Below, in pieces: positions 36,346 through 48,454 of a stretch of 64,000 bases of DNA. The first letter of the stretch is position 1; each line of letters begins with the position of its first letter. This stretch comes from Anisodus tanguticus (lineage: Eukaryota; Streptophyta; Magnoliopsida; Solanales; Solanaceae). A program made the translations under genes and the position numbers. Location of the stretch: positions 60,088,513-60,152,512 of the forward strand of contig CM067539.1 in NCBI GenBank assembly GCA_034509755.1, read 5' to 3'. A model generated the notes under the pieces. The model did no database searches. It saw nothing but the letters and a program-made list of their open reading frames with translations, and was not told the DNA's origin.

Positions 36346-38617
36346 ATGAACCTTAAGTCAACAAGCTGTTATATCAAAGCAAAGAAATATCTAGGACATG
36401 TTAAATTAAGCACAAGAACTCTGATAGGAACAAACATGTTTCAATAGTATTTAGATTATCCCTAGTAAATCATATCCAGAAATACAGACATGCATGAGGC
36501 TATATATTGGTTATCTCCAGATTCATTTTTCATCCAGACTTAGGCGGACTAAATGAGTGTTCACAGAGAATACTAACATGCATCACATCACTCACAAACC
36601 ACAAGGATATATGGACAGGGACAAATACATAGAATATCCTAAGTGTTTCATCATGAATAGGCAGTGCATTTAGGATTCGAGCCTAACTAGTCATATTAAT
36701 CTCTTGAAAAGGGTAAGCCGAACCGAATAATGTAGACAAGTGTGGTAAGGTAAGCAATATGGCACGGTCTTGGTTATCCTCGGATTAAACAGACTAACCT
36801 AAACCAAGCATCAACCATTTAGATTATTATTTAACCAAACAGAGACTAGGTGACATATTATGAGCATTTTAAATATATTCAAACCAAGTAAGATGTCCAG
36901 AGGCCAACATACACATCATACAAGCATTGATTTCTCTTAACAACTTGTTCTTAACTTAAAATTGGTGTTGAATGGCATAGCAAGGACACAGGGGACATGG
37001 ATTGGCTAAACGAGTCTTTAAGAGGTCGAACATGCCTCTCAAACCAACATCATATGAACCAAACAATCAAGAAATGATTAAAAATAAACGTAGTTAACAC
37101 ACTAATAATTGGTTAATGAACACAAGCAAGAAACCATTATAACCGATATGCTTATTATGCTTAATAGATAACCTAATGATCCCAGGCAGTGGCTAATTTG
37201 ACAAAACATACATAATAATTAACTAGCAGGCTCAAACAATAATTAAACATGCTTAATCAACACGCAAACACATAATGTAAATTACACTAAGCTAATCACA
37301 TAGAAGATCAAAAAGGGTTTGTGTTTACTTACCTTCTCCGGGTAGCGAACTGAGGCGTTGTTTTGAAATGTCGAATCCGCGCGAAAATGTTTAGAATTCT
37401 GATTTATTTTCGATTTCGAATTCTGATTTTCCTCTGAAATAGAATTCTGCTTTCTGATGTTCGACCCGACCCGGAGTGACCCGACCCGGCAGTGACTGAC
37501 GACCCGACCCGAATCAAATTGAAACAAAAGAAATCAGATATTTTGAGGGTGAAATTTAGGGAAAAGAAAAGTAGTATTTTTTCGGAATTTTTAAGTTGAA
37601 GAACATATGCAAGAACAAACACTTTTAAGTAGATTTCGGATTTTTGAAATCCGGAATCTTCCCAATAGTGAAGAACACAAACAAAGTACAAAGCAAAACC
37701 TTTAAGAAAATTTCGGACTCATAAACATAAATTTTCGGACTTAAAATCGATCCCAAAAACTCTAAAATATCGACTTCATAGACAGATTTTCGGACCTCCT
37801 CTAAATGAAGAACAAAGGGGATATTTATAGGTGGATTTCCCCCCAAGAAAGAGTTTGAAATTTGAATTAAAGGCAAAAGAAATCTGAACTTTGGAAGCGG
37901 ATTTTAGGGGTATGGGTATGGTGAAGTGATGGGAGGGGTGTGGTGGTGTCAGGGTTTGGTGGCAGGGAGTTGGTGGTGGCAGTGGGTGAGGCGACCGGCG
38001 TGTGGGGTCGGGTATGGGGGGCATGGGGTGTGCGGCGGTTGAAGGGTTTTAAAGGTTTAGGTTTGTAGATTTTTTTTGTTTTTGGGTTTTGTTTGGTTTG
38101 GGGGAATTAAAAGGGGGATGGGTTAAAAGAATTGGGCTGGGTCGGGTTGGACGATGTGGGCTGGTCCGGCGAATTGTTGGGTTGGGGGTTATAAGGGAAT
38201 GAGAATTGGTTTAGGGGAAATGGGTATTTAATTGGGGAGTTTGGCTTTGGGCTTGTTTGGTGTGGGCCGTTTGGGGGGGTTTGTTTTGTTTTGTCGGTTT
38301 TGATTTATTTTGGGTGAGGGGAGATTAAAGATGGTTGTTGGGCTTCGGTTTTGGGCTGGCCGGTTGGGTTGAAAAAAATAAAAGGGGAAGTTGTATTGTT
38401 TTGGGTTATGTAGAAATTGTTTTGGGTTTTGGGGGAAAAAAAGTTATGGGTTTAGAAATTGTTTTGGGTTAGGAAAATAAAAATGGGTTATGTATTTTAA
38501 AAATATGAAAAGGGGCTTAATATTAAAACATATTTATATATTTTTTGTAAAAGATGTGAATTATTTAAAATAACGTAACGATGTGATAATAATAAAAATA
38601 AAATATGGGACAAAATT
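36247..38617 (-). mobile_element. Truncated 5' LTR of the Ogre/Tat-like element
   Basis: 36247-38606 repeats 29870-32206 almost base for base in the same orientation. At its left edge it joins gag across a shared TAAGTATGC word (36238-36246; 29862-29870 in the intact LTR), removing about 3 kb of LTR plus leader and gag N terminus. At its right it skips about 235 bases (32207-32441 of the intact copy), keeps gggacaaaatt and then stops about 11 bases short of the LTR tip. Confidence 0.85.
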
Positions 38618-40726
38618 TATAGGCTCAGGGAGATGTAAAGGTTTATAACTTATATGGATATTATTTCATATATAAAATGATCTTATTCTCCTTCACATCA
38701 GAATAAAAAATGTTTCATGAATCAAGATAACCTTAATCATGAATTATTATAGGTTTAGGGAGATGTAAAGGTTTATAACTGATATGAATATTACAACGCG
38801 AATGAAATTCAATAAATTGAGAATAAATAAAATATGTTTAAGACTATTTAAGGTGTGTTTTCAAGTTCTTTAATATATTACATTTCAATTTTTTGGACAT
38901 ATTATATTTAATATAGCACATTTAACATAATTAAAAGAGTTGCTTTTGAATTTTTTAACATAGTATATTAATGAAAAAAGGCCAATAAAAAGAAGAAGAA
39001 AGATATTTTTATATATATAGAGAGAGATGGTAAAAGATATATCCACTATGTTTAAGATGAACATGCCTAGTTAGAGCACATATTAAAATTATTCTGCTAC
39101 ATAGCAAATTTATAAAATAATTATCAGGATAATAATGAATTTGGATTATTATTTCTCTTTCCTATGAGAAAATACACATTTATAAACGTCGTATGTTTGG
39201 ATTATTTAAAACATCCTTCCTCACCATCAAAAGAAAATGTCTTCAAATATTTCTATGCTTATTGATAGTGTGATTAAAGTATGTTAGAATTTCATTTTTT
39301 AATTTCTTTAATCAAAATCTTACCTCCAAGATCGCTTTCAATAAAATTTTGAATAAAATGAAAGATCAGATAAATCTCAAATTAATCTACCCATAAAATA
39401 TAACTAATAGAGGAGAGTTAAAAACTTATTTTAGTGACAAAGCATAAAAAAGGTCATTTATATCGAGTGACCTCGTTCTCAGTGCCGATAAGCGAAAATT
39501 TAAAATCGATACTAACAGATAAATTTAAAGAAGTTTCAAGACAAATAATCTAATTCACTTTTTACGAATTCAGCTTTTGTTCTATATATATATATATAAG
39601 AGATAATATAAAGAAAAAATATTTTTTTTTAAAAAAAAATCCAACATTGGTATTGTACACATGTTTATTTTCATGTCAATCTCACATAATTAGTCTTAAA
39701 ATTAGTTATTTTTCTATATCTTAATTAATTGCTACAAATTGACAGCAAATGACACATGCATCTCAACAAATTTACACATGATTATGACATACAAATTTAC
39801 TGAAGCGCCCTATTTTTCTACAATTAATTAGTCTTATTCGAACATTATACTTCACGAAAAAATACACAAGCTATATAAAACTTACAACACCAACTTATAA
39901 AATCAAAATAAAAAGATCAAATTAATCTTCCTAATTTGATTTTTTCTCATTGTTTGTTGGAAAAAATATTATTCGGAAGCATATATAGAATGGGACATGC
40001 CTATTGGAAAATATGAAAGCGGTTACTACAACGTGCATAACATATTAGTATAAATATTTTGTAGCTATCATCAAAGTGTTCTTAAAATTAATTAATAATC
40101 TTTAATTTATGATAAAATAACAAAAGATTAAAATTCAAACAAATATAAAGTTATAACAGATCATGTTTATAAAATAGACAGATATCAAAATATAGAATAA
40201 ACCAAAATTAGTATAGCTTTTAAGAGATTTAGCAACAACAACAAAAAAATTGAGGAGAAACTTGCATCCTCTTTTTTCCGTAATTGCTGATCATCTTGTA
40301 TCAATCATCTATTTCTTCATTTCAGCCCTATAGCAGCCTCTTTAGCCTAATCTTCTTCCTTGGATCTTCTAAGCCATATTCTTTGAAATTTTCTTCATTT
40401 TTTTTAGTTGATTCTCTTCATTCTCAGAAAAAATAATACCTAAATAGTAAATATTGAATACCTTAATGGTTGAGGAGTTACAAAACTCATTAATGATAAT
40501 GACTTTTAGACTTTCTAAATTGAAAAGGAGTAATTAAGAGAATGTAATTAAGAAATAACTTTTAGCTTTTTAAATATATCAAATAAATGGAAGAAAAAAA
40601 GATAAATGTCATTCTTGGCTTAAGAGGCATGCCACATCACCTCTTTCATTCCTAGCTTTAATAAATATATTGATATAAGTTTATAATTTTTTAAGAGCCT
40701 AATGAATTTTTTATTCTTTATTATGA
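38618..40726. other. AT-rich flank with local duplication and a Helitron-like end
   Basis: The words gggagatgtaaaggtttata (38629 and 38759) and agataaccttaatcatgaat (38728) repeat here, and the latter recurs just left of the Ogre-like LTR (26814-26833), marking the original insertion site. A Helitron-like terminus similar to those at 26 kb lies at about 40605-40675. No gene was recognised. Confidence 0.5.
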
Positions 40727-41029
40727 GGGATAAGACACAAGTACCCCTGAACTATACATGAAGTTTCAGGGACACACCTTTAAAGTGTAATAAACGTCAT
40801 CCTAAGTGTTGATGTGGCATAGAAAACTAAACTATTGTTAGCCGGTAAAATACACGTGCTGTCACTATAATTTCATAATTTTTTAAATTCTTTTAAAAAA
40901 AATTATATCATTTTCTTCCTTTTTATTTTCTTTTAATTCCAAAACATAATGAAAGATTCACTATATATTTAGAAAAATGAAAAGAAAAATTATTTCTGCT
41001 ACTGTTCAGGGCTACTTGTGCCTTATCCC
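40727..41029. mobile_element. Mutator-like MITE, 303 bp
   Basis: Inverted ends GGGATAAGACACAAGTA and (reverse complement of the right end) GGGATAAGGCACAAGTA. A perfect 9-bp duplication, ttattatga, flanks it at 40718-40726 and 41030-41038. Nine-base duplications are the Mutator hallmark. No coding capacity. Confidence 0.88.
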
Positions 41030-41284
41030 TTATTATGACTTCAGTCACATTATTTTGATAGTCTTTATAACTATGGTTGGCCAGTGGGCGGGGTCGGCCC
41101 GGTCCCGCCTCGACCTTTTTTTAAAAAAAAATTGCGGTATCGGGACTCAAACCGGGACGGGACATGGTCTCATCCCGACCCGCCCCAATCCCGCCAGGCC
41201 CGACCCGATCCCGGTCCCGCCCCGATCCTGCCCGATACCCCTTTTGCACAAATGACCGTTGCACCTACGATCATTTTACATTTT

Positions 41285-41302
41285 GGCCGTTGTGCAACGG
41301 CC
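41285..41302. other. Short inverted repeat in hAT promoter region
   Basis: The arms ggccgttg and caacggcc flank a two-base loop. It lies about 100 bases upstream of the TATA-like box of the transposase remnant and could be a protein-binding site; this is inference. Confidence 0.5.
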
Positions 41303-41397
41303 ATTTTAGGCCTCCCCCCTCTCCCAACCCCCTACCCCCTTAATATTTATTTTTAACCCATAAATTATTATATTTACACTTTAACCCAATTTTCCAA

Positions 41398-41406
41398 CTA
41401 TAAATA
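41398..41406 (+). promoter_or_regulatory. TATA-like box of hAT transposase remnant
   Basis: The word actataaat is followed by a pyrimidine-rich leader (ttctcttcatctttctcaca and repeated tctctctc) and lies about 315 bases before the ORF ATG. This is a typical plant promoter/leader layout. Confidence 0.5.
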
Positions 41407-41715
41407 CCTCATTTTCTCTTCATCTTTCTCACAAATCTTCCTACAATCTCTCTTCTCTCAATCTATCTCTCTACAAGTCTACATTGTCTACTAAATATTC
41501 CATTTTATTTATTCATTTGGGAGTGAAGTTGGCAACTAGCTCGAGGATCTTCCATCGAGCAAAGTTTCAATTTTCAACCTCTCGATTACACGTCGACGTT
41601 ACGTCGGCGTTTGGTACATCCATTCCTTCATTAAATTATTATTGTCTGTTTATTTTATTTAGCGCACTTAATTTCATTAACTTTAATTATTTATTAGTAT
41701 AATTATAAATTTATA

Positions 41716-42078
41716 ATGGAAGGATTTAAACGTATGCTTACGGGTAGGGGTCATGCTTCTTCTAGTAGGGGCAACAAGGGAAAGTGTACTTCTTCTAGTC
41801 ATCCTATTTCTAGACAGAATCTTATTCCTACACAGGATGATTTTGTTGATACTGAACATTTTCCTACAATACCATTAGATTTAGACGAGAAGCTATTTTC
41901 TGAAACTCAAGAAGACTTTAATTTAGACGATGATCTAGATGATACACTCACTAATGTAGATGACAACACACCCACTAGTGCACCTTCAACTGAAATATTA
42001 ATAAATAAATATTATGTTTTATTATTATCACATCATTTTATTTTGTCTAGCACACAAGATGAATGCAAAAAAGTATAG
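41716..42078 (+). pseudogene. hAT transposase N-terminal remnant
   Basis: The 120-residue ORF opens MEGFKRMLTGRGHASSSRGN, then has a Ser-rich stretch and an acidic region (PTIPLDLDEKLFSETQEDFN). This layout matches the unstructured N terminus of RICESLEEPER-like hAT transposases. The BED zinc finger, DDE core and hAT dimerisation domain that should follow are not found; the reading frame ends in unrelated AT-rich sequence. The terminal 25 residues are probably read-through. Recognition is by eye. Confidence 0.5.
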
Positions 42079-42289
42079 GCATTACCAACAAGAAAGTGCT
42101 ATCAACCAACCGGCTTCCATACCATCTTCTTCTTTTTCAACACAACCTCAAAAAAAATGTGAATGTTTAGTGGTACCACTACTAATCAAGTTAGCGAGTT
42201 TGATGTTTTTGTTTTGCAGGGTGTTGTACCGTACGAAGCAGTTCTCAATGAAGAAGGACATGAAACTTGCTGAAATACTGGAGGGAGAA

Positions 42290-43084
42290 TGAGACGTGGC
42301 ATAGAGAACCAAACATTTGGCAAATAGTGAAATACACGTGTTGTCACGTGTAATTTCGTATTTTTTAATTTTTTAGAAATTTGTTTTATTTTTTTTCTTT
42401 TTCTTTTCTTTTTAATCCCGAAATGTAATGGAAATATTATTTTATATTTAAAAAATGAAAAGGACAATTATTTTTATATGTACTTGAAAAATTATTAGAG
42501 GTGTTAAGTATATTCGAATGTTGTTGAAGTTTTAAAGTTGAGATTCAAGTGCTAAATTCTTTCTAACCCCTTAGTTGTTGATGAGATTCGAAAATGAAAA
42601 AGAATTTTGAATTCACTATTGTTGAACTTGAACCTTGAAAAAGTTTGAAGAACAAAAAATGAGTTTTGTCGAAATTCGTGGTTGTTGGCCAAATTGATTA
42701 CTGGAGTATGGTGATGATGTTGTGAAGTTGTAGTTGAAATTTGAGTTTGATTTGTGTGAATTTATCTGAGTTTTTTGTTGAATTTTGACACAAAAAATTA
42801 GGTTTGGAGCTTCTAAAAATGGATGATAAAATGATGATGAAGAACTCTTGAAAATCAACTTTGGAAGTTGGAACTGACACACGTGCCCATTTCGTATAGG
42901 TTAGAGCCATTTTTTTAAGTTCTCACGCGCTTGAAGGAGGTGTTCTCACGCAGTACTCACTTCAATAATAAAGGTGCAAAGAATTACTTTAAAAAGGTTT
43001 AGAGGGGTAATAGGATCCCCGCAAAGATAAGGTGTGTCGCAACAACTTTAGGTATAATTCAGGGAGGTAATAGTGTCTTATCCC
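42290..43084. mobile_element. Longer, left-truncated Mutator-like MITE inside the hAT
   Basis: Its beginning (acgtggcatagagaaccaaa) parallels 40813 onward of the 303-bp MITE, and its right end ...gtgtcttatccc matches that family's terminus. It has about 480 extra internal bases. The left inverted end is missing, so the duplication cannot be checked. Confidence 0.6.
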
Positions 43085-43287
43085 TATTTAAATTATTAAT
43101 TATGGAACTTATAGTACTTTTTACGTAGTTTCTAAATATGTAAATTTTATTTTAAAATATTTAAAGATTTTATGTTCTAACACACTGTCAAAATTAGAAA
43201 ATTTTACTCTCAAAAAGCGAAAAGTGTCAATCTTTTCAGGATGAAGGAAGTAATTTAATTTGTTAGTATACCAAGTTTCTTAACTTA

Positions 43288-43830
43288 TTCAGTGAATAAC
43301 ACATAAACATGCCCTTTAATTTGACGCGAGCTGTCAACTATGACCTAAAATTTTATCAATGCACAAGTAGACACTTAAACTTGCCAAAAGTCGAACAAGC
43401 ATACACACACGTCTTACATGGCAAACTGAGTGAGATACACTCAAAAACAGGAGAGTTGATGCTCAATATCGCATGTATATACTTGTTCGACTTTTGGCAA
43501 GTTTAAGTGCCCACTTGTGCACTAGCAAAGTTTGAGGTCAAAGTTGCCAGCTCACGCCAAGTTAAAGGACATGTTTATGTATTTTTCTTTAATTTACCTT
43601 TTTCATTTTTTCTTTTTTTTAATGTCCAATCTACGTGTAAATTAGTTGACAGTCTCTAATTGTGCATTAATCCACGTGGGAGCAATTGCACTTCACGCTA
43701 GTGACCTGTCAGGAATTTGTGTATGCATGTTCGACTTTTGACAAGTTTAAGTGACTACTTGTGTACTAGCAAAGTTTGAGGTCATAGTTGTCGGGTCGCG
43801 CAAGTTAAAGGGCTTGTTTGTGTGTTCAAA
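43288..43830. mobile_element. Foldback MITE with a second right end
   Basis: The left arm (aacacataaacatgcccttt ... acttgccaaaagtcgaacaa) is mirrored by a right arm ending ttaaaggacatgtttatgta at about 43580, giving inverted repeats of about 100 bases. A second copy of the right arm (cgacttttgacaagtttaag ... gttaaagggcttgtttgtgt) follows at 43728-43827. It carries no coding sequence. Confidence 0.75.
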
Positions 43831-43930
43831 AACTACTTTAAGTGATGGTATACATAAAAATTGTTTTAAATGAATAGATTTAAAACCCCATATGCAGCCA
43901 AAATATGATATCCTTAACTATAAAAAAATA

Positions 43931-44188
43931 CTCTCTCCATTTATTTTTACTTATTCATTAAGCTAAAAACAAAATTTTAATTTTACTTGTTCTCTTTAAT
44001 ATATTTTGAAAAAGTTATTTTGTTTTATTTTTATCATTGATTATTCATTTCTCAAATTATTTCTCAAATTTATTGAAATTATACATAAATTAATACAATT
44101 ATTATGAAAAATAGACTTTCATTTATTATTTTTTCAAAAAACAATAAAATTTAGATTATGAATAAGTAAAAATAAACGAAAAGAGTAG
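43931..44188. mobile_element. Stowaway MITE, 258 bp
   Basis: Inverted ends CTCTCTCCATTTATTTTTAC and (right, reverse complement) CTACTCTTTTCGTTTATTTT, with TA on each side (43929-43930 and 44189-44190). The interior is AT-rich. This is typical Tc1/mariner Stowaway structure. Confidence 0.85.
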
Positions 44189-44194
44189 TATTTA

Positions 44195-44345
44195 AAAGAT
44201 ATCGGACCTGTCTTTGGTTTGTGTGCAATCTTGTGCAGATAAATTATGACATCCATTACTATTGGAAATATTGTAGATATCGAATCTGCTCTTTGGTTCG
44301 TGTGCAAACTTATGCAGAAATATGACATCCTTGACTATATAACAA
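44195..44345. repeat. Tandem duplication of about 75 bp in the hAT
   Basis: Two imperfect copies contain agatatcggacctgtctttg / agatatcgaatctgctcttt and atgacatcc. A third fragment (tatgatatccttaactataa) lies at about 43905, before the Stowaway insertion. Confidence 0.65.
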
Positions 44346-44771
44346 AGTTGCAATTTTGACAATTGTATTTGTATTACAAAAAAATCATATGTCTATTAAA
44401 TAATATAAGAGGCACAAAACAGCATTGAGATGTTTTTATTACACTATCTTTTTTAATTATTGAGCTTTTTATATATATATGTTATTTTTAAAATTAAGTG
44501 CAAAAAAAAAAACCGTCTCGGATCCCGATTCCGACGGGATAGGGATCGGGACGGGACTTCGGCAAATCCCGCCTGACCCGACCCGACCCGACCCGATCCC
44601 GCCAAACCCTGCCCGACCGTTCCGAGCCCAGCCCACTGGCCACCCTTATTTATAACAAGAAAATTGAACAAAATGGGGCGAGGGAGGCGAAGAGATTTGG
44701 GTTATTTACATGGGTTTTTACTTTTTTTGTGTGGAAATGAAAAGGGGAAAGAACATGAATATACCCTGAAA

Positions 44772-45877
44772 TAGGGCTGACAATGGATCGGAGGTTGATC
44801 GGGTGGAGCTCAATCCGCCTCCACCCGCCAACCATCCATCCACCACCCGACCCATTCATCACCCTATTTTTTCTTCATCCACATCCGATCCACCCATCAT
44901 CCACAGGTGGATCGGGTGCTTCGTGATGAAAATTATAGCACAATCAGTTTGGTACTTTTGGTTTATTTTTCAATTTTCATACTATCTTGCTTTTCATACT
45001 ATCTTGCTTTACCATTATAATTTGATCTTGATACCATTGTAATATTCCTCAACCTATTATATTGCTGACAGTTATAGTCATATATAGAGTGATGTTTAAC
45101 ATAGAAAATATCAATTATGTATAACGTAGTACAAAAATAACATTTTTGATACTAGGAATCATTGTTATTGTCATGTTGAAATTGAAAAAGAATTTCCTTT
45201 CACTTTAGAAAAATAAAGACAACTATTGGAAATAAAACCAAGTACTAGTAACGACATGAGTCACGAGGTATGTTATCACCGTGGTTAGAAATACCATGAG
45301 TCAATGAATTGTCCGAAAAGGGCACGCCCCCAGCGACAACTATATATCGGGAAAACATCCACAAGATCCACTGCAAAGGCTACTGCCTCTCCCGCAAAAC
45401 GAATCAGGGAACTTCAGTTTTAATACCATCATCCACGGGTGAATCTGCAGAATTGCCCCTCCCGAAACTCTTTCTATAATGAATGAAATACAGGACATAA
45501 ATCTAGGAAAAATATTTAAGAATAATTCTTTTTTTTGTTTCCCATCCGGTGCATAGTATTCGTATTGAAGTCGGACTATATTCGAATTCGCGTCGGGTAA
45601 TGCTCATTTCTCGGGGGAGCCATAGAAGTAAAGCTATTTGTATGAAAACTTGTCTCCGTAGAGAATGAATTGTGTTGTTATTTACTGAACTACACAAAAA
45701 ATAATTAATTTATAAATGGGTGGATGGATGAGTCGGGTGGTGGATCGGGTGGTGTGTTGGATGTATGTCCACCCGAATCCGATCCGATTAAAATCTGTGT
45801 TTTGTCAGATTTTCATCCATATAATCGGGCCGGGTGGATCGGATATCCATCGGGTTAGGGTGAAATTGTCAGCCCTA
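44772..45877. mobile_element. Non-autonomous hAT element, 1106 bp
   Basis: Ends TAGGGCTGACAATGGATCGG and (right, reverse complement) TAGGGCTGACAATTTCACCC, with a perfect 8-bp duplication ccctgaaa at 44764-44771 and 45878-45885. Subterminal repeats are GGATCGGGTGG/CCACCCGA variants. The centre holds unrecognised DNA of more balanced composition (45290-45480 and 45535-45680), with no credible ORF. Confidence 0.92.
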
Positions 45878-46029
45878 CCCTGAAAACAAACTATTTACAC
45901 ATTCATATCTTTTTACTTTTCGTGCCCCCAAAATATTTACCCATATACCCTGTTTTCTATTCTTCTTTTCGGACTGACATCATCGTGATATCAGCGCTGC
46001 AATAGTCACGTGAGTGTTTCCTTTGAGGT

Positions 46030-47046
46030 AGGGATGGAAATTGGGCGGGGGAGGGTGCGGGTACCCCCTCCCCCGCACCCGTACCCGCCAGGAAATTTTA
46101 TATCCGCCACCTACCCGCCATCCGTGGCGGGTACAATTTTCAACATCCATACCGCCTAGCGGGTATATTTCTAAATCTACACCCGCTCCACCATCCAAGT
46201 GGATATCCGTCACCCGCCAATATCCGCATGTACCCACCTGCCATATTTTGTAATCAATTCATTTGTGATCAATATGATCCCAAAAATTCAAATTCCAAAA
46301 AATATCCCAAAATTTTGAGTCAAAAATCAATACTGTCACAGTCTCATTTTCTTTGGGAGAGAGGGAGGAGAATTCCGGATTTTTCACCATCAGAATTCCC
46401 CATTTTTTTCACCTCTTCCCCCTTGCACAACAAAGAATCAAGAAAATAAAATTTCCAAGAAAACTCAAAAATTATCCACCCAAATAGCTATATATTATAA
46501 ATGTAGACAGAACTCAGATATTATTTTAGCTATATAAGCTAAAGTTTTTCAACTTTTTCAATTGAACTTCACAAACCCAATAGGTAAAATTTAACAAATG
46601 CACAAAAATTGACCTCACCAAGACAACCCCAAAGCACAAAGCAAATACAACAATATTTTTCAATATTTCCCGATCAGCATCTCCTTTAAAGAAAAAGGCA
46701 GAGACGTCGAGAATGAGAGAGGGAGGAGAGACGTCGTGAAGGGGAACGAGAGAGATGGAGGCGTGAAGGCATGAAGGGCTGAAGAGGCGTAGGGTTTTGA
46801 GTTTTGTTGAAGAATGAGAGACTTGTCGTGACTTATGGGTTGAAGGCACGACTTATGGGCTGCTAATATTTTGGGCTTGGGGCGGGTGGGTAGGCGGGTA
46901 TGACTGCAAATCCACCACCTACCCGCCTACCCGTGACGAGTACATTTTCAATACCCATACCCGCTTACTACCTGCCAAAGTTATACCTACACCCACCCCA
47001 ACTGCGATGCGGAATTCGCAAAATTATACCCACATGTCATCCCAAC
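46030..47046. mobile_element. Non-autonomous hAT element, 1017 bp
   Basis: A perfect 8-bp duplication, tttgaggt, lies at 46022-46029 and 47047-47054. The left end is AGGGATGGAAATTGGGCGGG; the right end (reverse complement) is GTTGGGATGACATGTGGG. Subterminal arrays are ACCCGCC/GGCGGGTA variants. No transposase was found. Terminal inverted repeats are weaker than in the other hAT copies. Confidence 0.82.
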
Positions 47047-47054
47047 TTTGAGGT

Positions 47055-48450
47055 GCAAGTGCAACAGGTACAATGTATTGCTTTATTGTTTTTTCTTTCT
47101 TCTTTTTTATTTTTTAGTTACTTTGTACTTTAATTAGATACAAATAAATATACTAATTAACTACTTTTAAATAAAAATATAAATTTTTTTAAAATAATTA
47201 GACTACAATATGAAATAATTTAGAAAAATACTAAAAATACTAGCTTATTTATTAATATCTAAATTAATAAAAAGTATTTTTTTTATAAATCACTTTTTCT
47301 TTTCTCTCCTTTTCAAATTTAATTTACTTTTTTATAAAAAAAAATCTTTATTTCATATTTTTTCATAATCTTATTCCCTTTTAGCACTTTTTTTCATATA
47401 TACTACTCGGTCCTCTATAATACCTAAATAGTTTATGTAGGGGTAGAGCCATGTAAATATTTTGCCTACAGTGGGCATTTAGTGTTGTTTCTCCAAAAAG
47501 AAAATCTAAACGGATTTGGGTAGATTTTAAGATTTTGTTTTGATGGATTGATTAATATCATTTGGACTGTCAATTAAAATTGTCTTATTTTTTGCCGTTT
47601 AACATTTTTCTCTTTTGGTGAATCAATTTAACTAATCTTTGAAGCTAAATATCGATTAGATCAACTCATTCTTTTAAAATTAGGATTTATACATTTAGAA
47701 ACTACATAGTATATAATAAAAAAAGCCAGTTTGATGCATTAAGCTCCCGCTATGCATGAGGTCCGAAAAAGATACATTATAATGTAGGTAAATATTTACA
47801 ACAATAACATACCCATTTACATAATTTGAATTTCGAGAAATAAAAAATTGTCACATAAATAAGAATAGAGAGAGTATTAATTTTTGGAGTAAGTAGGATA
47901 ATATTTTTCGCAAGTTGCTCACTAACTTTTGCCAACCTTTATTTATTAAAAAGAAATCAAAGATCGAAGAGTCATAAAAACAGATTGAGGTCAAATCATT
48001 ACTTATCAATCTTAAAAGGAAATTTTGATACTTCATATGGAAAATGAATTGCGAAATTTATGTTTATTGATGTTTAGCTTGAGAAGTGATAGGATATCCA
48101 ACGAAGTGAAGATGGAGTATTTTAATCATAATTTATAAGCTTTGTGTAGAAATTGAAAGAGAATCCAGGAGAAAGAAAATTACAAAAAACATTTGAGAAA
48201 TTAGAAAAATATAAATCATTACTTAGGAAAGGTGTGACGTTACTCTTCCATAGATAGGAAGAGTAAAGAAAAATGGCAAAAAATTAAAAGTAGGAAAGGG
48301 GAGAAATTTAGGGAAATAAATAAATGGTAATAATGGTAAATGACATAAATGGAGTATTTAATTTAATGCAGATTTTCTAGCCATCAAATAAGGAAAGTAA
48401 AGCAAAATCTTAACAAAATGTAATTACACTAAACACCAATCTAATATGAT
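47055..48450. other. AT-rich stretch with a fragment like the eIF5A upstream region
   Basis: No gene was seen. The segment 47510-47595 (ggatttgggtagattttaag, then atttggactgtcaattaaaa) resembles 12583-12655 upstream of eIF5A, in the same orientation relative to the plus strand, at roughly 80 percent by eye. No eIF5A exon lies next to it. Confidence 0.5.
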
Positions 48451-48454
48451 TTAG

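Larger units (their letters stand above)
41072..44648 (+). mobile_element. hAT element, 3577 bp, with transposase remnant
   Basis: Inverted ends TATGGTTGGCCAGTGGGC and (right, reverse complement) TAAGGGTGGCCAGTGGGC are flanked by a perfect 8-bp duplication, tttataac, at 41064-41071 and 44649-44656. Subterminal regions are rich in CCCGACCCG/GATCCCG words (41085-41230 and 44515-44625). It has a promoter-like region, a partial transposase ORF, and three smaller transposons in its right half, so it is a decayed autonomous-type element serving as a landing site. Confidence 0.9.

Noticed and set aside
45290..45690. Plastid or mitochondrial DNA inside the hAT at 44772
   Set aside because: The composition looks different from the flanks, but I could not match it to any organelle gene.
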